Assembly: GCF_040958095.1 (NCBI RefSeq)
Contig: NC_091198.1
Span: forward strand, 34,562,689 to 34,626,688
Direction of reading: 5' to 3'
DNA from: Procambarus clarkii
Taxonomy: Eukaryota > Arthropoda > Malacostraca > Decapoda > Cambaridae
DNA: 64,000 bases
This document shows positions 22,611 to 33,337 of the stretch, in pieces. Each line of letters starts with the position of its first letter. Within the stretch, counting starts at the first letter, position 1. Below the pieces are notes generated by a model. That model did not search any database. It saw only the letters and a list, made by a program, of their open reading frames with translations, and was not told where the DNA came from. The position numbers and the translations under genes are program-made.

Positions 22611-23463
22611 GATTGTAAGAGAAGAATAACCGAGATACAGCTGAAAGGTTATAGTGTGAAATTCATGTGGATTCCATCTCATGTTGGAATAGTGCTCAAC
22701 GAGGTGGCGGATGATTTGGCCAAACGTGCCACATCAAAACCACAAGTTGACATTGAATGTGAATTCACAATGAGACAAATAAGAAGCAAAATCAGAAATA
22801 TTCAGGCACAGGCGGGAGTGGAGAGGAGAGAGATAATGTATGAGAGAAGTCAAACCATGCAACACTACATGTATGTGAGTCAAAACACCCATTTCACTTA
22901 TGGTAAAAGGAGAAATGCTTGGAGTGACTCTGTGTACATGCGGCTCAGGCTTGGGTACAAATATTACTGGGAATATGGGATAGGTGTTCATGATAATGAC
23001 ACGAAGTGTAAACTATGTGGTATGTTAAGGTCTCACACCCTTGCCCATTATGGTCTTGATTGTCCGTTGATTAATGTATATAGAAACACTGAGATAAGGA
23101 CTGTTCCTGAGCAAATAGCCTGGATGTGTCACAAAGGAAAGGTTGATGATATTCTTGAGAGATATAAGAATTTTGCACCAAGACTGTAATATTTTGTTGA
23201 ATTATCTGCATGTCTCTTGCAAATTGTCTATACAGTATAACTAGGTCATAAAAGTATTTGTGTGTACGTCTGATACCATACTACTTGTGAAGGAGGAAAT
23301 GTATATGTTTATCTCTCAGAATGTTTGGTAACAGGTTTATTGTTTGTGATGTGTGTCTATGTATGTACTAACACGTTGTACTGAACGGGGTGAGAATAGC
23401 TTGAGCTACCTCATCCCTTTGTGTGTATTTTACCTCAATAAACTTATTTCAATTTCAATTTCA
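22611..23463 (+). mobile_element. I-like B LINE 3' fragment inserted in I-like A, 10-bp TSD
   Basis: atccccaata flanks it at 22601..22610 and 23464..23473. It encodes, to the stop at 23187..23189, the end of RNase H (FMWIPSHVGIVLNEVADDLA), KRRNAWSDSVYMRLRLGYKY and CKLCGMLRSHTLAHYGLDC. The 3' UTR and the (TTTCAA)n tail are complete. The corresponding part of I-like B is 42100..43152, apparently almost identical. Confidence 0.93.
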
Positions 23464-23520
23464 ATCCCCAATACTCTGCAGATTCAACTCCATCCTCATT
23501 ATCTCATTTGCCCCGTCAAG

Positions 23521-23662
23521 GCACTATAGTAGCCCCGTCGAGGCACTAGTAGCCTCGACGGGGACAGGAAGCCGGCGGCGTCTCGAAGGAACCCCCAATT
23601 GCGTTGATAATCGTTTCCAGCTAGATTTTGAAATTCAAAAGAATCTTGGCATTTACGGCGAG
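23521..23662 (-). pseudogene. Short CR1-like LINE fragment
   Basis: 'ggacaggaagccggcggcg' and 'gatttt-aaattcaaa' followed by 'ggcatttacggcg' parallel the older fragment around 56430..56540 in order and spacing. It is only 140 bp, so the assignment is modest. Confidence 0.5.
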
Positions 23663-24558
23663 GGTAGTAAGTAAGTAATTATCAAAAGAATGCACCAAAC
23701 CGGCAAGGCTATGTAGCACCATCAAATGTGCGGGATAATCAGAGGGCGCTAAATATCACCAAGGATGCCAATACGAGAACAGAAACGCATAAGGTGAACG
23801 ATATCAAAAGTATCAGAGTCGCCAAGAATTCTATTGAGGGACAGGTGACCGCGAGGGGCGGTCGGAAAACAAGACACACGCTCGTCCTGGAAGTCAGGAC
23901 ATTCAACAAGGATATGCACGACCGTAAGAGAGACAATGCAATTTGGACAATAAGGATCAGGGCGGCGCTCCATGAAGTGACCGTGAGTTAAACGGGTATG
24001 GCCAATACGTAACCTAGCCAAAGCCGTTTCCCACCTCCGGCTACGGTGGTAGGAGGAAGGCCACTGGAACACACGACTCTTAAGAGTACGCAGTTTGTTA
24101 CCAATAACAGAAGACCAACAACTCTGCCAGCGGGCAAGGATGGAGGCATGAATAACTGAGTAAAAGTCGGAATAAGGAATACCTTTACGGGAGATGGGAC
24201 AAGTGCGGATAGCTTCCTTAGCAGCAGCATCCGCACGCTCATTTAAAGAGACACCAACATGGCTGGGAACCCAGCAAAACTCAACCAACTTAAATTTACT
24301 GGAGATAAGAAACAGCCAATGTTGAATCTCGATGACCACCGGGTGGACTGGATTAAAGGACCCTAAAGCCATGAGGGCACTACGAGAGTCAACTACCACC
24401 ACAAAGGAGGATTGACACCGGGAAAGCAGGAGACGAAGAGCATAAATAATAGCATAAAGTTCTGCTGTGAAGATGCTAGCCTTCGGAGGAAGGCGACACA
24501 TATAAGTGTGGTCAGGAAAAACAACAGAGTAGCCCACACCGTCAGCAGACTTAGACCC

Positions 24559-25547
24559 TGTTATAAATATATGTGTGGTGCTTCTATGGGGGAACTGGTA
24601 CTATTAAGGGGTAAGGGTAGTTAGAAGACAAGAGTATCAAATATGGGAGAGCTAAAAGGCCCGGCCCCCAAAATAAACTATCCACAGTAGTAATAACTTC
24701 CTACTAGACCATATATGTTAGTCTAAGGGTTGATCAATGCGCTCCCACACAGGAAGGGATACTCTGTAATTCATGTACTTATTTATTAACCCCTTAACAA
24801 CCCCCCATATACACTCACACCAATAACAATAATAATAATAACTTTACCACACTATCTTACGTTAAAAGCCTTGGTCCACATAGGCAGGATACAAGGTTTA
24901 CACTAACAACAAGCTAGGGTAAAGTACTACTGGATAAGCACTGAAGCTGGATGCAGCTTAGGGTAGTGAGACCCCACGTGGTACCCTAATACAAAACACA
25001 ACACTTAGGGTTACCCAAAACACTGGCAACTACTACCCCCAGGTCTCACCAATCGTTACTACCAGAGAAGGTACACTTAGAAATCATACAATACTTAACT
25101 TAATGGTACAGGAACTTAAGGTAAGGGAAATAAGTAAGAGGAGAAGGGAGAAGAGTAGGGGTGCAGCCACAGAGTAGGTCTCGTCCGCACGAACACCAGC
25201 CAGAGAAGGAACCTCCTAGCGACCAGCTAGGCCTCCCATGTCGTAGTGCCGGAAGGAGCCTAATTGATCGTGCAGCTAAGCACATTAAAGATCTTCCCCT
25301 ATGCAACGTATTGTTACTTTACAAATGATTAGAAAGTATTAGTAAGCAAAGTTGGTGCCTATGTTATTATTTAATAATCAACCCCCAGCTCAGTCTTTAA
25401 ATGCTCTTTGAGAAACAATAATAGTCTTACGTCTGGCAGGGAAGATACAAACAATTGCCGCTCGAGATGCACTCAACTGTACTACCAGAAAGTTTAATAG
25501 CTCAATTTTGACCTCTGGTTTCCACTGGAGAACCCAGGGTCGTAACA
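24559..25547 (-). repeat. 3' LTR of the gypsy element
   Basis: 989 bp. On the minus strand it begins TGTTACGACCCTGGG and ends TATAACA, the canonical TG...CA with a short TGTTA/TAACA inverted end. Its inner edge abuts the polypurine tract. Confidence 0.95.
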
Positions 25548-25560
25548 CTCCTCCCCCCTT
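25548..25560 (-). promoter_or_regulatory. Polypurine tract
   Basis: On the minus strand AAGGGGGGAGGAG lies directly before the 3' LTR. It would prime plus-strand DNA synthesis. Confidence 0.9.
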
Positions 25561-25844
25561 CAGAGAAAAAAAAATGTGACTACTAGAATAGTAGTCATAT
25601 TTTTTTGTAAGAGTATACAGAGAATAAAAAGAAAAAACATGACAAAAACAAAAAATCAATCAAAAACAACAATTTCTCTGCAAGAAAAATACAAAGGAGT
25701 TCTCTGAAAGAAAAAAAATAAATAAATAAAAGAACAGGGAAGTAAATAAATTGGACACGGAATATTTAATGTCACAGGAGAACCTAAAAAAAATTAACTA
25801 AAGCATGACAGTTGGTACATGGCTTTCTGTGGCTCAGATGAATG
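25561..25844. other. AT-rich 3' untranslated part of the gypsy element
   Basis: A-rich and T-rich runs between the RNase H stop and the polypurine tract. No frame or env-like segment is visible. Confidence 0.7.
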
Positions 25845-28014
25845 TTATTCAGGCAACCGGGACAGAGCGTCGGCTATCACGTTGAGTCTGCCCGGTAGGT
25901 GGGTAATGGAAAGGTTGAAGTCCTGTAGGTACAACGCCCACCTGAGGATGCGTTTATTCTTACCCTTCATCTGAGTCAGGAAGACTAGTGGGTTATGGTC
26001 CGTGTACACTTCCACTATATTACCTGTGAGGTAAACTTCGAACTTTTTACATGTTAAGAGGAGTACGGCACTTACGTCCGTAGAGCATCTCATAAGGAGA
26101 TACTCCTTATGAGTCTCCTAGATGAGTCTCCTAGAGACTCATTTGAGAGACTTCTGAAAATGCACATGATGATGTCAAGTTGTTTATCCCAGTCTTTCAT
26201 AGTATCATTGCAAAATTTCTTAACACTAGCGCCGACGCCTCTTTTTCTACCACTGAATAATTGCGTTGCGCCTTGTCGAATTTCACAGAGTAATAATATA
26301 CTGGGTGTTCCACCTGATCATCCCCAGTTTGCAACAACACTGCACCAGCACCCGAGTCAGACGCGTCAACATGAATTTTAAACGGTCGGTCGAACCTTGG
26401 ACTAGCAAGCACTGGGGCGGAAGCTAAGATCAATTTCAAATTTTTAAATGCCTCTGCACAGTCTGATGACCACTTAAATTTAACGGCTTTCCGCAACAAG
26501 TCTGTGAGAGGAGTGGCAACACTGGAAAAGTTCTGACAAAAACGTCGATAGTACGCACACATACCGATAAATCTTTGAACGTCCTTTTTAGACTTTAGTA
26601 CTGGATACTCCAGAATGGCACTGATTTTATCTTGCCGAGGTAACACTTTTCCTTGGCCCACTTCATAACCGAGGTACGTCACTGTGCCTTGGCCAAAATG
26701 ACACTTTTTAGCATTTAAGGTAAGATTTGCCCTTTTCAAGATTGCAAACAACTGGCGTAACCTAGCTATGTGGTCAGCCCAATTACTGTCAAAGAGCACG
26801 ATATCATCTAAATACGCCCGACAATTTGGCACCTTAGCGAGCAGAGAGTTCATGAGTCTCTGGAACGTGGCAGGAGCATTACGCAAGCCGAATGGTAACA
26901 CTTGATACTCAAAAACACCCTCGGGTGTCACAAACGCAGTTAGTTGTTTAGCACGTTCAGTGAGTGGGATTTGATAATACCCCCTCGAGAGGTCGAATTT
27001 CGAAACGTACTTGGCATTTCCCAATTCGTCGATGCAGTCCTCAAGGAGGGGCAGCGGATAGGCATCCACAATGGTCACCTTGTTGAGCTGCCGATAGTCG
27101 GTGCATAATCGCCAGGAGCCGTCTGGTTTGGGGACCAAAAGGCAGGGCGAGCACCAAGAGCCTTGGCTCGGCCGGATGAGGCCGTGCTGGAGCAAGAAGT
27201 TGACCTCCTTCCGTACGATGGCCTTCTTTTCTGGACTCATCCGATAGGGTTGAAGGCGAATGGGAGTGTAGTCCGTCAACTCGACATCATGGCAAATGGC
27301 ATCAGTCTGGGTCGGGACCTCCCCGAACAGACTGGAGAATTCATCAACCAACGACTGCACCTCTTCACGTTGGGCCATCTGCAAATGGGACAGTCCCTCC
27401 TCCACAGCATTCACAGAACTAGAATTATTGAAAATGAGATTAGTTGGGTCCCCAGAACAATCATCTCCTCTCTCACTGGAAATAGAAACATTGGTTAGTG
27501 CAATGGGTCTGGGGCCCTGGAACTTCTTCAGTCGATTTACATGTATGAGCATTACCTGGTTACGTTTGTCAGAGTGTCTCACTTTGTACGTGAGGTCCCC
27601 AGTCTTTTCTGTCACAATGTAGGGGCCTTCGTACTTGTGGGACATAGTGTTCCCTAGTCGAGGCTTTAATATCAGGACAGGGTCGCCAGGCTGAAATACC
27701 CGTAACTTAGATTTAGCATCGTTACGTTCTTTCATCTTTTCTTGGGCCTTGCCAAGATACTTTAATGCAGCCGCCTTGCAGTCCTTGAGTCTCTGGTGGT
27801 GTTGCGCAAAGAAAGCCGAACCTTCGGTTAACGTTACGTTCCCTAACAGATTCTCCTGTAACATTTGCAAGGGTCCACGAACTTTATGGCCAAAGACTAA
27901 CTCAAACGGAGAACAACCCAGTGAACTTTGTAATCCCTCTCTAGCCGCAAACAAAACATATGGTAAATTCTCATCCCAGAAGGTGTGGGAACTCTCGCAC
28001 GATGTCTTCAACAT
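25845..28014 (-). pseudogene. Gypsy pol, 3' part: integrase C-terminus, RT and RNase H
   Basis: Open from 28014 to 26197. First comes the rest of the integrase, with FELVFGHKVRGPL and the C-terminal GPYIV element near LRVFQPGDPVLIL. RT follows: LVPKPDGSWRLCTDYRQLN, KFDLSRGYYQIPL, TPEGVFEYQVLPFGLRNAPA and the catalytic YLDD at 26807..26818. RNase H begins at FKIHVDASDSGAGAVLLQ. The frame breaks at about 26197, and about 100-130 bases unlike pol follow, with an 11-bp perfect hairpin. RNase H resumes at 26060..25845 (CKKFEVYLTGNIVEVYTDHN, LPGRLNVIADALSRLPE). Confidence 0.93.
26061..26196. repeat. Hairpin-bearing insertion in the RNase H region
   Basis: CTCATAAGGAG at 26089..26099 and its exact inverse at 26103..26113 leave a 3-base loop. 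The motif 'gagtctcctaga' then occurs twice (near 26111 and 26125), followed by the inverse 'gagactcat'. The stretch has no pol homology and separates two halves of RNase H, so it is an insertion or local rearrangement. Confidence 0.65.
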
Positions 28015-28039
28015 CTGCTTCAGAGTTAGATGGAAATGT

Positions 28040-29536
28040 TCAATTACCCCCCTGACTCTGTGGATGGTATGGGCTGGAAACCTTATGAGTTATTCCATGT
28101 TCCTTACAAAATTGCTCAAAAACATCAGACTTAAAATTAGTACCATTGTCAGTTTGCACGACCCAAGGCAGTCCAAAAGTGGAAAAAAATTGCAACATAC
28201 GAGCAACAACAGTTTTTGCTCGGATCTTCCTTACAGCAAAAGCCTCTGGGTAACGAGTAGTGATACACATCATTGTGATTAGGTAAATATTACCAGACTT
28301 AGTTCTAGGTAATGGTCCAACACAGTCCATTACCACATGAGAAAATGGTTCCTCTGGCACGACAATAGGCCTTAGAGGAGTTTTAGGTGGAGTCTGGTTT
28401 GGTTTCCCAACCAGTTGACAAACAATACACGCATTACAAAATTTTGCCACATCGCTTTTCAGCTTGGGCCAGAAAAAATACTTTAAAATTTTGTGATACG
28501 TAATATTTATACCTTGATGTCCCCCCATAGGATCATCATGAGCAGCTGCCAAAACACTTTCTCTATAGCAGGTCGGCAACATAACCTGGTGGACTACCTC
28601 CCACTCATTTGAAAAGGGAGCACTCTGTGGTCTCCATTTTCTCATCAAAATCCGATCATTGTAGTAGTACCCAGTTGCTGCGTCTACAATTTCCTCCATA
28701 GAGACAGCTGTCTCATGACAATCTGCAAGAGTGGGGTCAGCTTTCTGTAACTCACTCAAGGAGGCATCTAGGCCTTGGTCAGATGCCATTGGCCGAGGCT
28801 CAACAGTGTTCTCCTCCACCTCCCCACTACTCTCGGTAGATGGCGGTGGCAGGCTCTCCACAATGTCCTCGGCCACGTCATCGAGTCGGGCCATGAATGT
28901 GTCCGCGAGGTCCACTTGGTTTTCACCACTCGGAAAGCTCCTCGTGACCTCGGGATTTACCACCTTGGCAAGCACAGGGCTGCCCTTACATTTAAGTCCC
29001 ATAGACCTGGTCACCGCGCACGCAGGGTACACAACATTATCCTCTGCGGCGGGTGGATCCAGGCAAACCTTAGGGGTAGGCAACATAATAGGCAGTCTGG
29101 AGTCCCCTACCTTATCCCCTGCTAAATCATTACCAACTATTACATCAACATTAGGGAAAGGTAGGTATGAAGTGACTCCGACTGTACAAACACCCTTGTG
29201 GAAATCAGATTCCAGGGTAACCTTATGGAGGGGTACTGCTCGAGTATCACTAGTGACACCCTCGACCAGTACCACCTCTCCAGTGTCGAGAGTGTTGGCA
29301 CCTTGCAACGCACTCTCTAAAATTAAAGTCTGGATGGCACCGGTGTCTCGGAAGATCACCACGTCCTTCCAGGAAGAACCCTCAGACAAAAGTAGTTTCC
29401 CTTTCGATAAGAATTGGGTAAGCAAGTCCAACCACTGTGGGTTGGAGGTCTTATACTCCCTAACCCTTCTGAAGGCCTCAAGCCCTGTGTCACAACTAGA
29501 GCATTGGGTCTTTTTTCCGGGTACAGTTGCCAACAA
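28040..29536 (-). pseudogene. Gypsy pol, 5' part: protease and integrase
   Basis: About 498 codons. An aspartic-protease motif DTGA lies at residues 64-67 (near 29345). The integrase zinc finger has the H-H-C-C arrangement in GGHQGINITYHKIL and FCNACIVCQ. The DDE core starts at VVMDCVGPLPRT (first Asp), the second Asp is in VQTDNGTNF, and the third acidic residue falls just past the frame end. The frame ends in a run of six C (plus strand, near 28048..28053); a one-base difference in that run would account for the break. The natural start is probably frameshifting from gag, as the pol frame is -1 to the zinc-knuckle frame. Confidence 0.92.
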
Positions 29537-29580
29537 TGGCTAATAGTGTGGTTTGGACGATTACAGTGACCACAAAAACG

Positions 29581-30636
29581 TCAGGGAGAAGAGACATTAC
29601 TAACAGAATTACCCTTCGGTTCACCCTTAGGTGCCGTGGGGCTAGACACTTTAACAGGGTTAGTTATGTCTGAAACAGAAGGTGCATTAGGTAAAGGGTT
29701 AGAATGAGCTGGTCTGGACTGGCTGTGGGTATAAGTTTTGTTACTCTGTGGGGTACAATTATTTTTATTGGGCCTTTTGCCCGCCAATTGGTAGTTTTCT
29801 GCCAACTTGGCCAAATCCCCTATTTTAGAATTTACCTCTACCCTTCCTCTAATATACTGTGAAACATTCTCTGGCATAATATCTATAAAATGCTCCATTA
29901 AAATTAAGTTCCTGAGAGCCTCGTATGTTTCGGCTTTCGCCGAGCGAATCCATCTATCAAACAATCGAATTTGATCATTCACAAATTCAGTGAGCGGTTG
30001 GTTGTGAGTAGGCCTAAGGTTGCGATAAACTTGGCGGTGAGCTTCAGGAGTAATTTCATATGCCCGCAAAATACATTCCCTGACTTTATCATATTCAAAA
30101 CACTCGTCGTCAGGCATGTTTATAAAAATATCTTGTGCTTTACCCCTAAGTCTTCCCTGTAGGATTTTCACCCACTCTTCCTTTGGCCAGTTCATGGACA
30201 TGGCCAATCTCTGAAAATGGTTGAAAAACCTTTCAGGGTCTGACTCGGAAAATTCAGGCACATTATGCTTTTTCTCATAATGCCTGGGGTTTGAATCCCC
30301 GGCAGGTGGAGGTCCAGTGGCATTCGCTCTAATTCTAGCCTCCTCGGTTTTGAGTCTTTGCTCCTCTAATTTTATTTTTGCTAACTCTAGAGCTAAATCT
30401 CTATCCCTATGAGTTGCACTTTCTGCTTGGCTAGGCTGGCATAAAGGTGTATCACTTGCCAATAGTTCTTCATCAATACAATGTTGTAATATTTCATTCA
30501 CCAAAGTCCACTTTTTATCCGCGTCATTTAATTCTAGGCCAAATTCCTTGCCTAACAATACTAAATTAGACTTTTTAAGTTTCTTTATCTCTACCACTGA
30601 AGGCTCGCTTGCCAGTCTCTGCATTTCAGAAGACAT
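29581..30636 (-). CDS. Gypsy gag
   Basis: From the ATG at 30636 to TGA at 29581..29583, 351 codons. It is charged and helical at first, with an Arg/Glu-rich stretch (ALELAKIKLEEQRLKTEEAR) that could form a coiled coil. Then follows the retrotransposon-gag capsid fold signature (FSESDPERFFNHFQRLAMSM, WVKILQGRLRGKAQDI, LTEFVNDQIRLFDRWI). The CCHC zinc knuckle lies immediately after the TGA in the same frame (CGHCNRPNHTISHC, 29575..29534). The stop is therefore either a mutation or a read-through site. A Met further upstream at 30723 is open too, but the capsid family and context favour 30636. Confidence 0.88.
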   Translation of the reverse strand: MSSEMQRLASEPSVVEIKKLKKSNLVLLGKEFGLELNDADKKWTLVNEILQHCIDEELLASDTPLCQPSQAESATHRDRDLALELAKIKLEEQRLKTEEARIRANATGPPPAGDSNPRHYEKKHNVPEFSESDPERFFNHFQRLAMSMNWPKEEWVKILQGRLRGKAQDIFINMPDDECFEYDKVRECILRAYEITPEAHRQVYRNLRPTHNQPLTEFVNDQIRLFDRWIRSAKAETYEALRNLILMEHFIDIMPENVSQYIRGRVEVNSKIGDLAKLAENYQLAGKRPNKNNCTPQSNKTYTHSQSRPAHSNPLPNAPSVSDITNPVKVSSPTAPKGEPKGNSVSNVSSP

Positions 30637-30893
30637 CACTAATAATTTTAGATCCCAGCCAAAGAAAAAATTAAAAAAATAAAAATTGGAAAAAAAAACA
30701 AAAATTTGCACGGCCCCTAACACAAGGCCACACTAACCTTAATCGTGAAGGGATCCAGCTGGGTGTCCAGTCAGTGCAAGAATGTCCTTTGCTAGAAGAG
30801 CTGGACCCTAGGCTAGCACAGAACCGTTCTGCGGAAACAAAAAATTTTAGTTTTGGCACTCAAGAATCTAATTTTTTACACTTATAATGTTCC

Positions 30894-30911
30894 TCCCGGA
30901 CTGGCCAACCA
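30894..30911 (-). promoter_or_regulatory. Primer-binding site
   Basis: Two bases inside the 5' LTR the minus strand reads TGGTTGGCCAGTCCGGGA. TGG at the start complements the CCA end of a tRNA. I cannot name the tRNA without a tRNA set. Confidence 0.75.
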
Positions 30912-30913
30912 CT

Positions 30914-32134
30914 TGTTATAAATAATGGTGTGTGGTGCTTCTATGGGGGAACTGGTACTATTAAGGGGTAAGGGTAGTTAGAAGACAAGAGTATCAAATA
31001 TGGGAGAGCTAAAAGGCCCGGCCCCCAAAATAAACTATCCACAGTAGTAATAACTTGCTACTAGACCATATATGTTAGTCTAACGGTTGATCAATGCGCT
31101 CCCACACAGGAAGGGATACTCTGTAATTCATGTACTTATTTATTAACCCCTTAACAACCCCCCATATACACTCACACCAATAACAATAATAACTAAGACA
31201 TAAAAGTATTTGTGTGTACGTCTGATACCATACTACTTGTGAAGGAGGAAATGTATATGTTTACCTCTCAGAATGTTTGGTAATATGTTTATTGTTTGTG
31301 ATGTGTGTCTATGTATATATTAACACGTTGTACTGAATGGGGTGAGAATAGCTTGAGCTACCTCATCCCTTTGTGTGTATTTTACCTCAATAAACTTATT
31401 TCAATTTCAATTTCAATTTCAATAATAACTTTACCACACTATCTTACGTTAAAAGCCTTGGTCCACATAGGCAGGATACAAGGTTTACACTAACAACAAG
31501 CTAGGGTAAAGTACTACTGGATAAGCACTGAAGCTGGATGCAGCTTAGGGTAGTGAGACCCCATGTGGTACCCTAATACAAAACACAACACTTAGGGTTA
31601 CCCAAAACACTGGCAACTACTACCCCCAGGTCTCACCAATTGTTACTACCAGAGAAGGTACACTTAGAAATCATACAATACTTAACTTAATGGTACAGGA
31701 ACTTAAGGTAAGGGAAATAAGTAAGAGGAGAAGGGAGAAGAGTAGGGGTGCAGCCACAGAGTAGGTCTCGTCCGCACGAACGCCAGCCAGAGAAGGAACC
31801 TCCTAGCGACCAGCTAGGCCTCCCATGTCGTGGTGCCGGAAGGAGCCTAATTGATCGTGCAGCTAAGCACATTAAAGATCTTCCCCTATGCAACGTATTG
31901 TTACTTTACAAATGATTAGAAAGTATTAGTAAGCAAAGTTGGTGCCTATGTTATTATTTAATAATCAACCCCCAGCTCAGTCTTTAAATGCTCTTTGAGA
32001 AACAATAATAGTCTTACGTCTGGCAGGGAAGATACAAACAATTGCCGCTCGAGATGCACTCAACTGTACTACCAGAAAGTTTAATAGCTCAATTTTGACC
32101 TCTGGTTTCCACTGGAGAACCCAGGGTCGTAACA
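30914..32134 (-). repeat. 5' LTR of the gypsy element, carrying a LINE insertion
   Basis: Same sequence as 24559..25547 apart from scattered single-base differences and the inserted 31195..31420. Promoter and start of transcription are expected here; no clear TATA box could be fixed by eye. Confidence 0.95.
31195..31420 (+). mobile_element. I-like B LINE 3' end inserted in the 5' LTR
   Basis: aataataact flanks it at 31185..31194 and 31421..31430. It is only the last 226 bp of I-like B: 'gtgtgtacgtctgatacc', 'ctacctcatccctttgtgtg', 'caataaactt' and the (TTTCAA)n tail. It must postdate the LTR element. Confidence 0.95.
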
Positions 32135-32226
32135 GACCCATCGGTGAAGATGGGAACGGAGTGGGAGTGAGAAGAAAAGTGCTCAAGGAAGAGGCGTTTC
32201 AGAACTGTAGGAGGGGTAGAAGCTTT

Positions 32227-32711
32227 ATAAATAATAAATAAATAAATAAATAAATAAATGTTTATTTAGGTAAGGTACATACAAGAGATTTTACAAAGAT
32301 TGATGGAATTATAGATAGAGCTAGTACATACAATGCCTAAAGCCACTATTACGCAAAGCGTTTCGGGCATGAAAAACATTAATGACCAAATCTTAATACT
32401 AATTGAGTATAAAGAATAAAATGTGTTGAGAACAAAATAAAAATAGAGATAAAAAAGGGGGGAACATGGCTGAAAAAGCAGCACAAATACAATTAGGTCG
32501 ACAAACACCGTTGTTTAAAAAAAAACAGACATGGATTGACAATAGAGGGGTAAGGTAGGTTACAGGGAATTTATTAGGTAGTGCTTCGTTTTTATCTTAA
32601 ACTGGTTGAGAGAGGTACAGTCTTTAACATGGTTGGGAAGGTCATTCCACATTCTGGGTCCCTTGATTTGTAGAGCATTTCTAGTTTGATTAAGTCGTAC
32701 TCTTGGAATAT
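32227..32711 (-). mobile_element. LINE-A 3' fragment with (AAAT)n tail
   Basis: It starts with 'aataaataaataaataaa', then the reversed LINE-A 3' UTR ('gcctaaagccactattacgc') and the last about 40 codons of ORF2 (WNDLPNHVKDC region) to a 5' truncation near 32711. Unlike the copies at 15405 and 40772, its tail is AAAT-type, not TTGTA-type. Confidence 0.9.
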
Positions 32712-33165
32712 TGTTACGAATCTTACTAGGATTCTGCCATTACTCTTGATTCTCATATTACTTTATTGTCTTGTTCTCTAATTAATATTGCATCCAGTTG
32801 TATGATATAAGATTTTGTATGTTATATATATAACATAGCATGCTGTGTAGTGTGTGTGAGGCTTTTGGTGTTAGATTTCTCATGTAGTTTCTCCGTGTGG
32901 GCGATTGACCATATTTGGATATGGCCAGTGTGGGAACATTGTTGTCAACCGAGTGTTTATAGTTTTACCTTGATTTATTCCCATATTTGGTTGCCGTATT
33001 ATTGTATGGAATGTTGTACCAGTGTTTACTACTCTTTAGTTTGACAATGTGTTGAATATTAGTGCTGCATTTTGTTATTAGAATTTCCACAATGTTTATG
33101 TGCACGTTTAGTTGATTTTTTGGTAGACGTTTAGTCGACTATTATTTTATTCAAAATATGGGAGA
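32712..33165. other. AT-rich sequence of uncertain origin
   Basis: It starts TGTTACGAATCTTAC at 32713, which resembles an LTR start, but no partner or TSD is visible. The last 50-60 bases (RRLVDYYFIQNMGDWYQH frame) belong to I-like B ORF2, interrupted at 33178. No other feature seen. Confidence 0.4.
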
Positions 33166-33337
33166 TTGGTATCAACATCAGTTGTATCCAGACCACGGTT
33201 GTGTGCGGTCGCTAGGTTGGCGCTCTTGGCGTCCGCTGGTTGGTGGGAGGTGGAGGATTGCCCCACACTCTTCGTTTTTGCACGTGGTGATACAGGATAT
33301 TGTGCATTTGTTCTCGATTATTGACAGCGTCGAAGAA

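Larger units (their letters stand above)
21233..23509 (-). mobile_element. I-like A LINE, 5'-truncated copy, 11-bp TSD
   Basis: gccccgtcaag flanks it at 21222..21232 and 23510..23520. It is nearly the same as 37280..38875 in reverse, without the SINE at 38004..38170. Another LINE (22611..23463) interrupts it. The 3' UTR 'cttgagggacttgaagtaga' and the start of the tail are present. Confidence 0.92.
24559..32134 (-). mobile_element. Ty3/gypsy LTR retrotransposon with integrase before RT (Gmr1-like order)
   Basis: Bounded by GACCC at 24554..24558 and 32135..32139. The two LTRs are about 0.99 kb each once a later LINE insertion in the right one is removed, and I count about ten differences between them, so insertion is recent. 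Order on the minus strand is 5' LTR, PBS, gag, protease, integrase, RT, RNase H, PPT, 3' LTR. Domains look Ty3/gypsy, but the integrase-first order is that of Ty1/copia; among Ty3/gypsy elements that order is known for the Gmr1-like group. No envelope gene. Frame breaks make this copy inactive as read. Confidence 0.95.
23663..32226 (-). pseudogene. I-like D LINE, RNase H part, split by the LTR element
   Basis: The sequence proper is 23663..24553 and 32135..32226. The minus-strand frame 23749..24553 encodes RNase H without its first strand: SIFTAELYAIIYALRLLLS, FVVVVDSRSALMAL, FCWVPSHVGVSLNERADAAA, then ALARLRIGHTRLTHGHFM and the motif CPNCIVSLTVVHILVEC. The missing IFTDGS start lies across the LTR insertion at 32135..32155. 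The 3' end carries a (TTAC)n-like tail near 23663. Different family from I-like A-C; RT is absent. Confidence 0.88.

Noticed and set aside
25845..28014. Endogenous retrovirus with env
   Set aside because: Only about 300 AT-rich bases lie between RNase H and the polypurine tract, with no env-like frame; it is an LTR retrotransposon.
28731..29543. Ser/Thr-rich plus-strand 270-codon protein
   Set aside because: Shadow of the gypsy pol frame on the other strand.
33158..33337. N-terminal extension of the I-like A ORF1
   Set aside because: Lies partly in another LINE and partly in the 5' UTR; target duplication fixes the element start at 33179.
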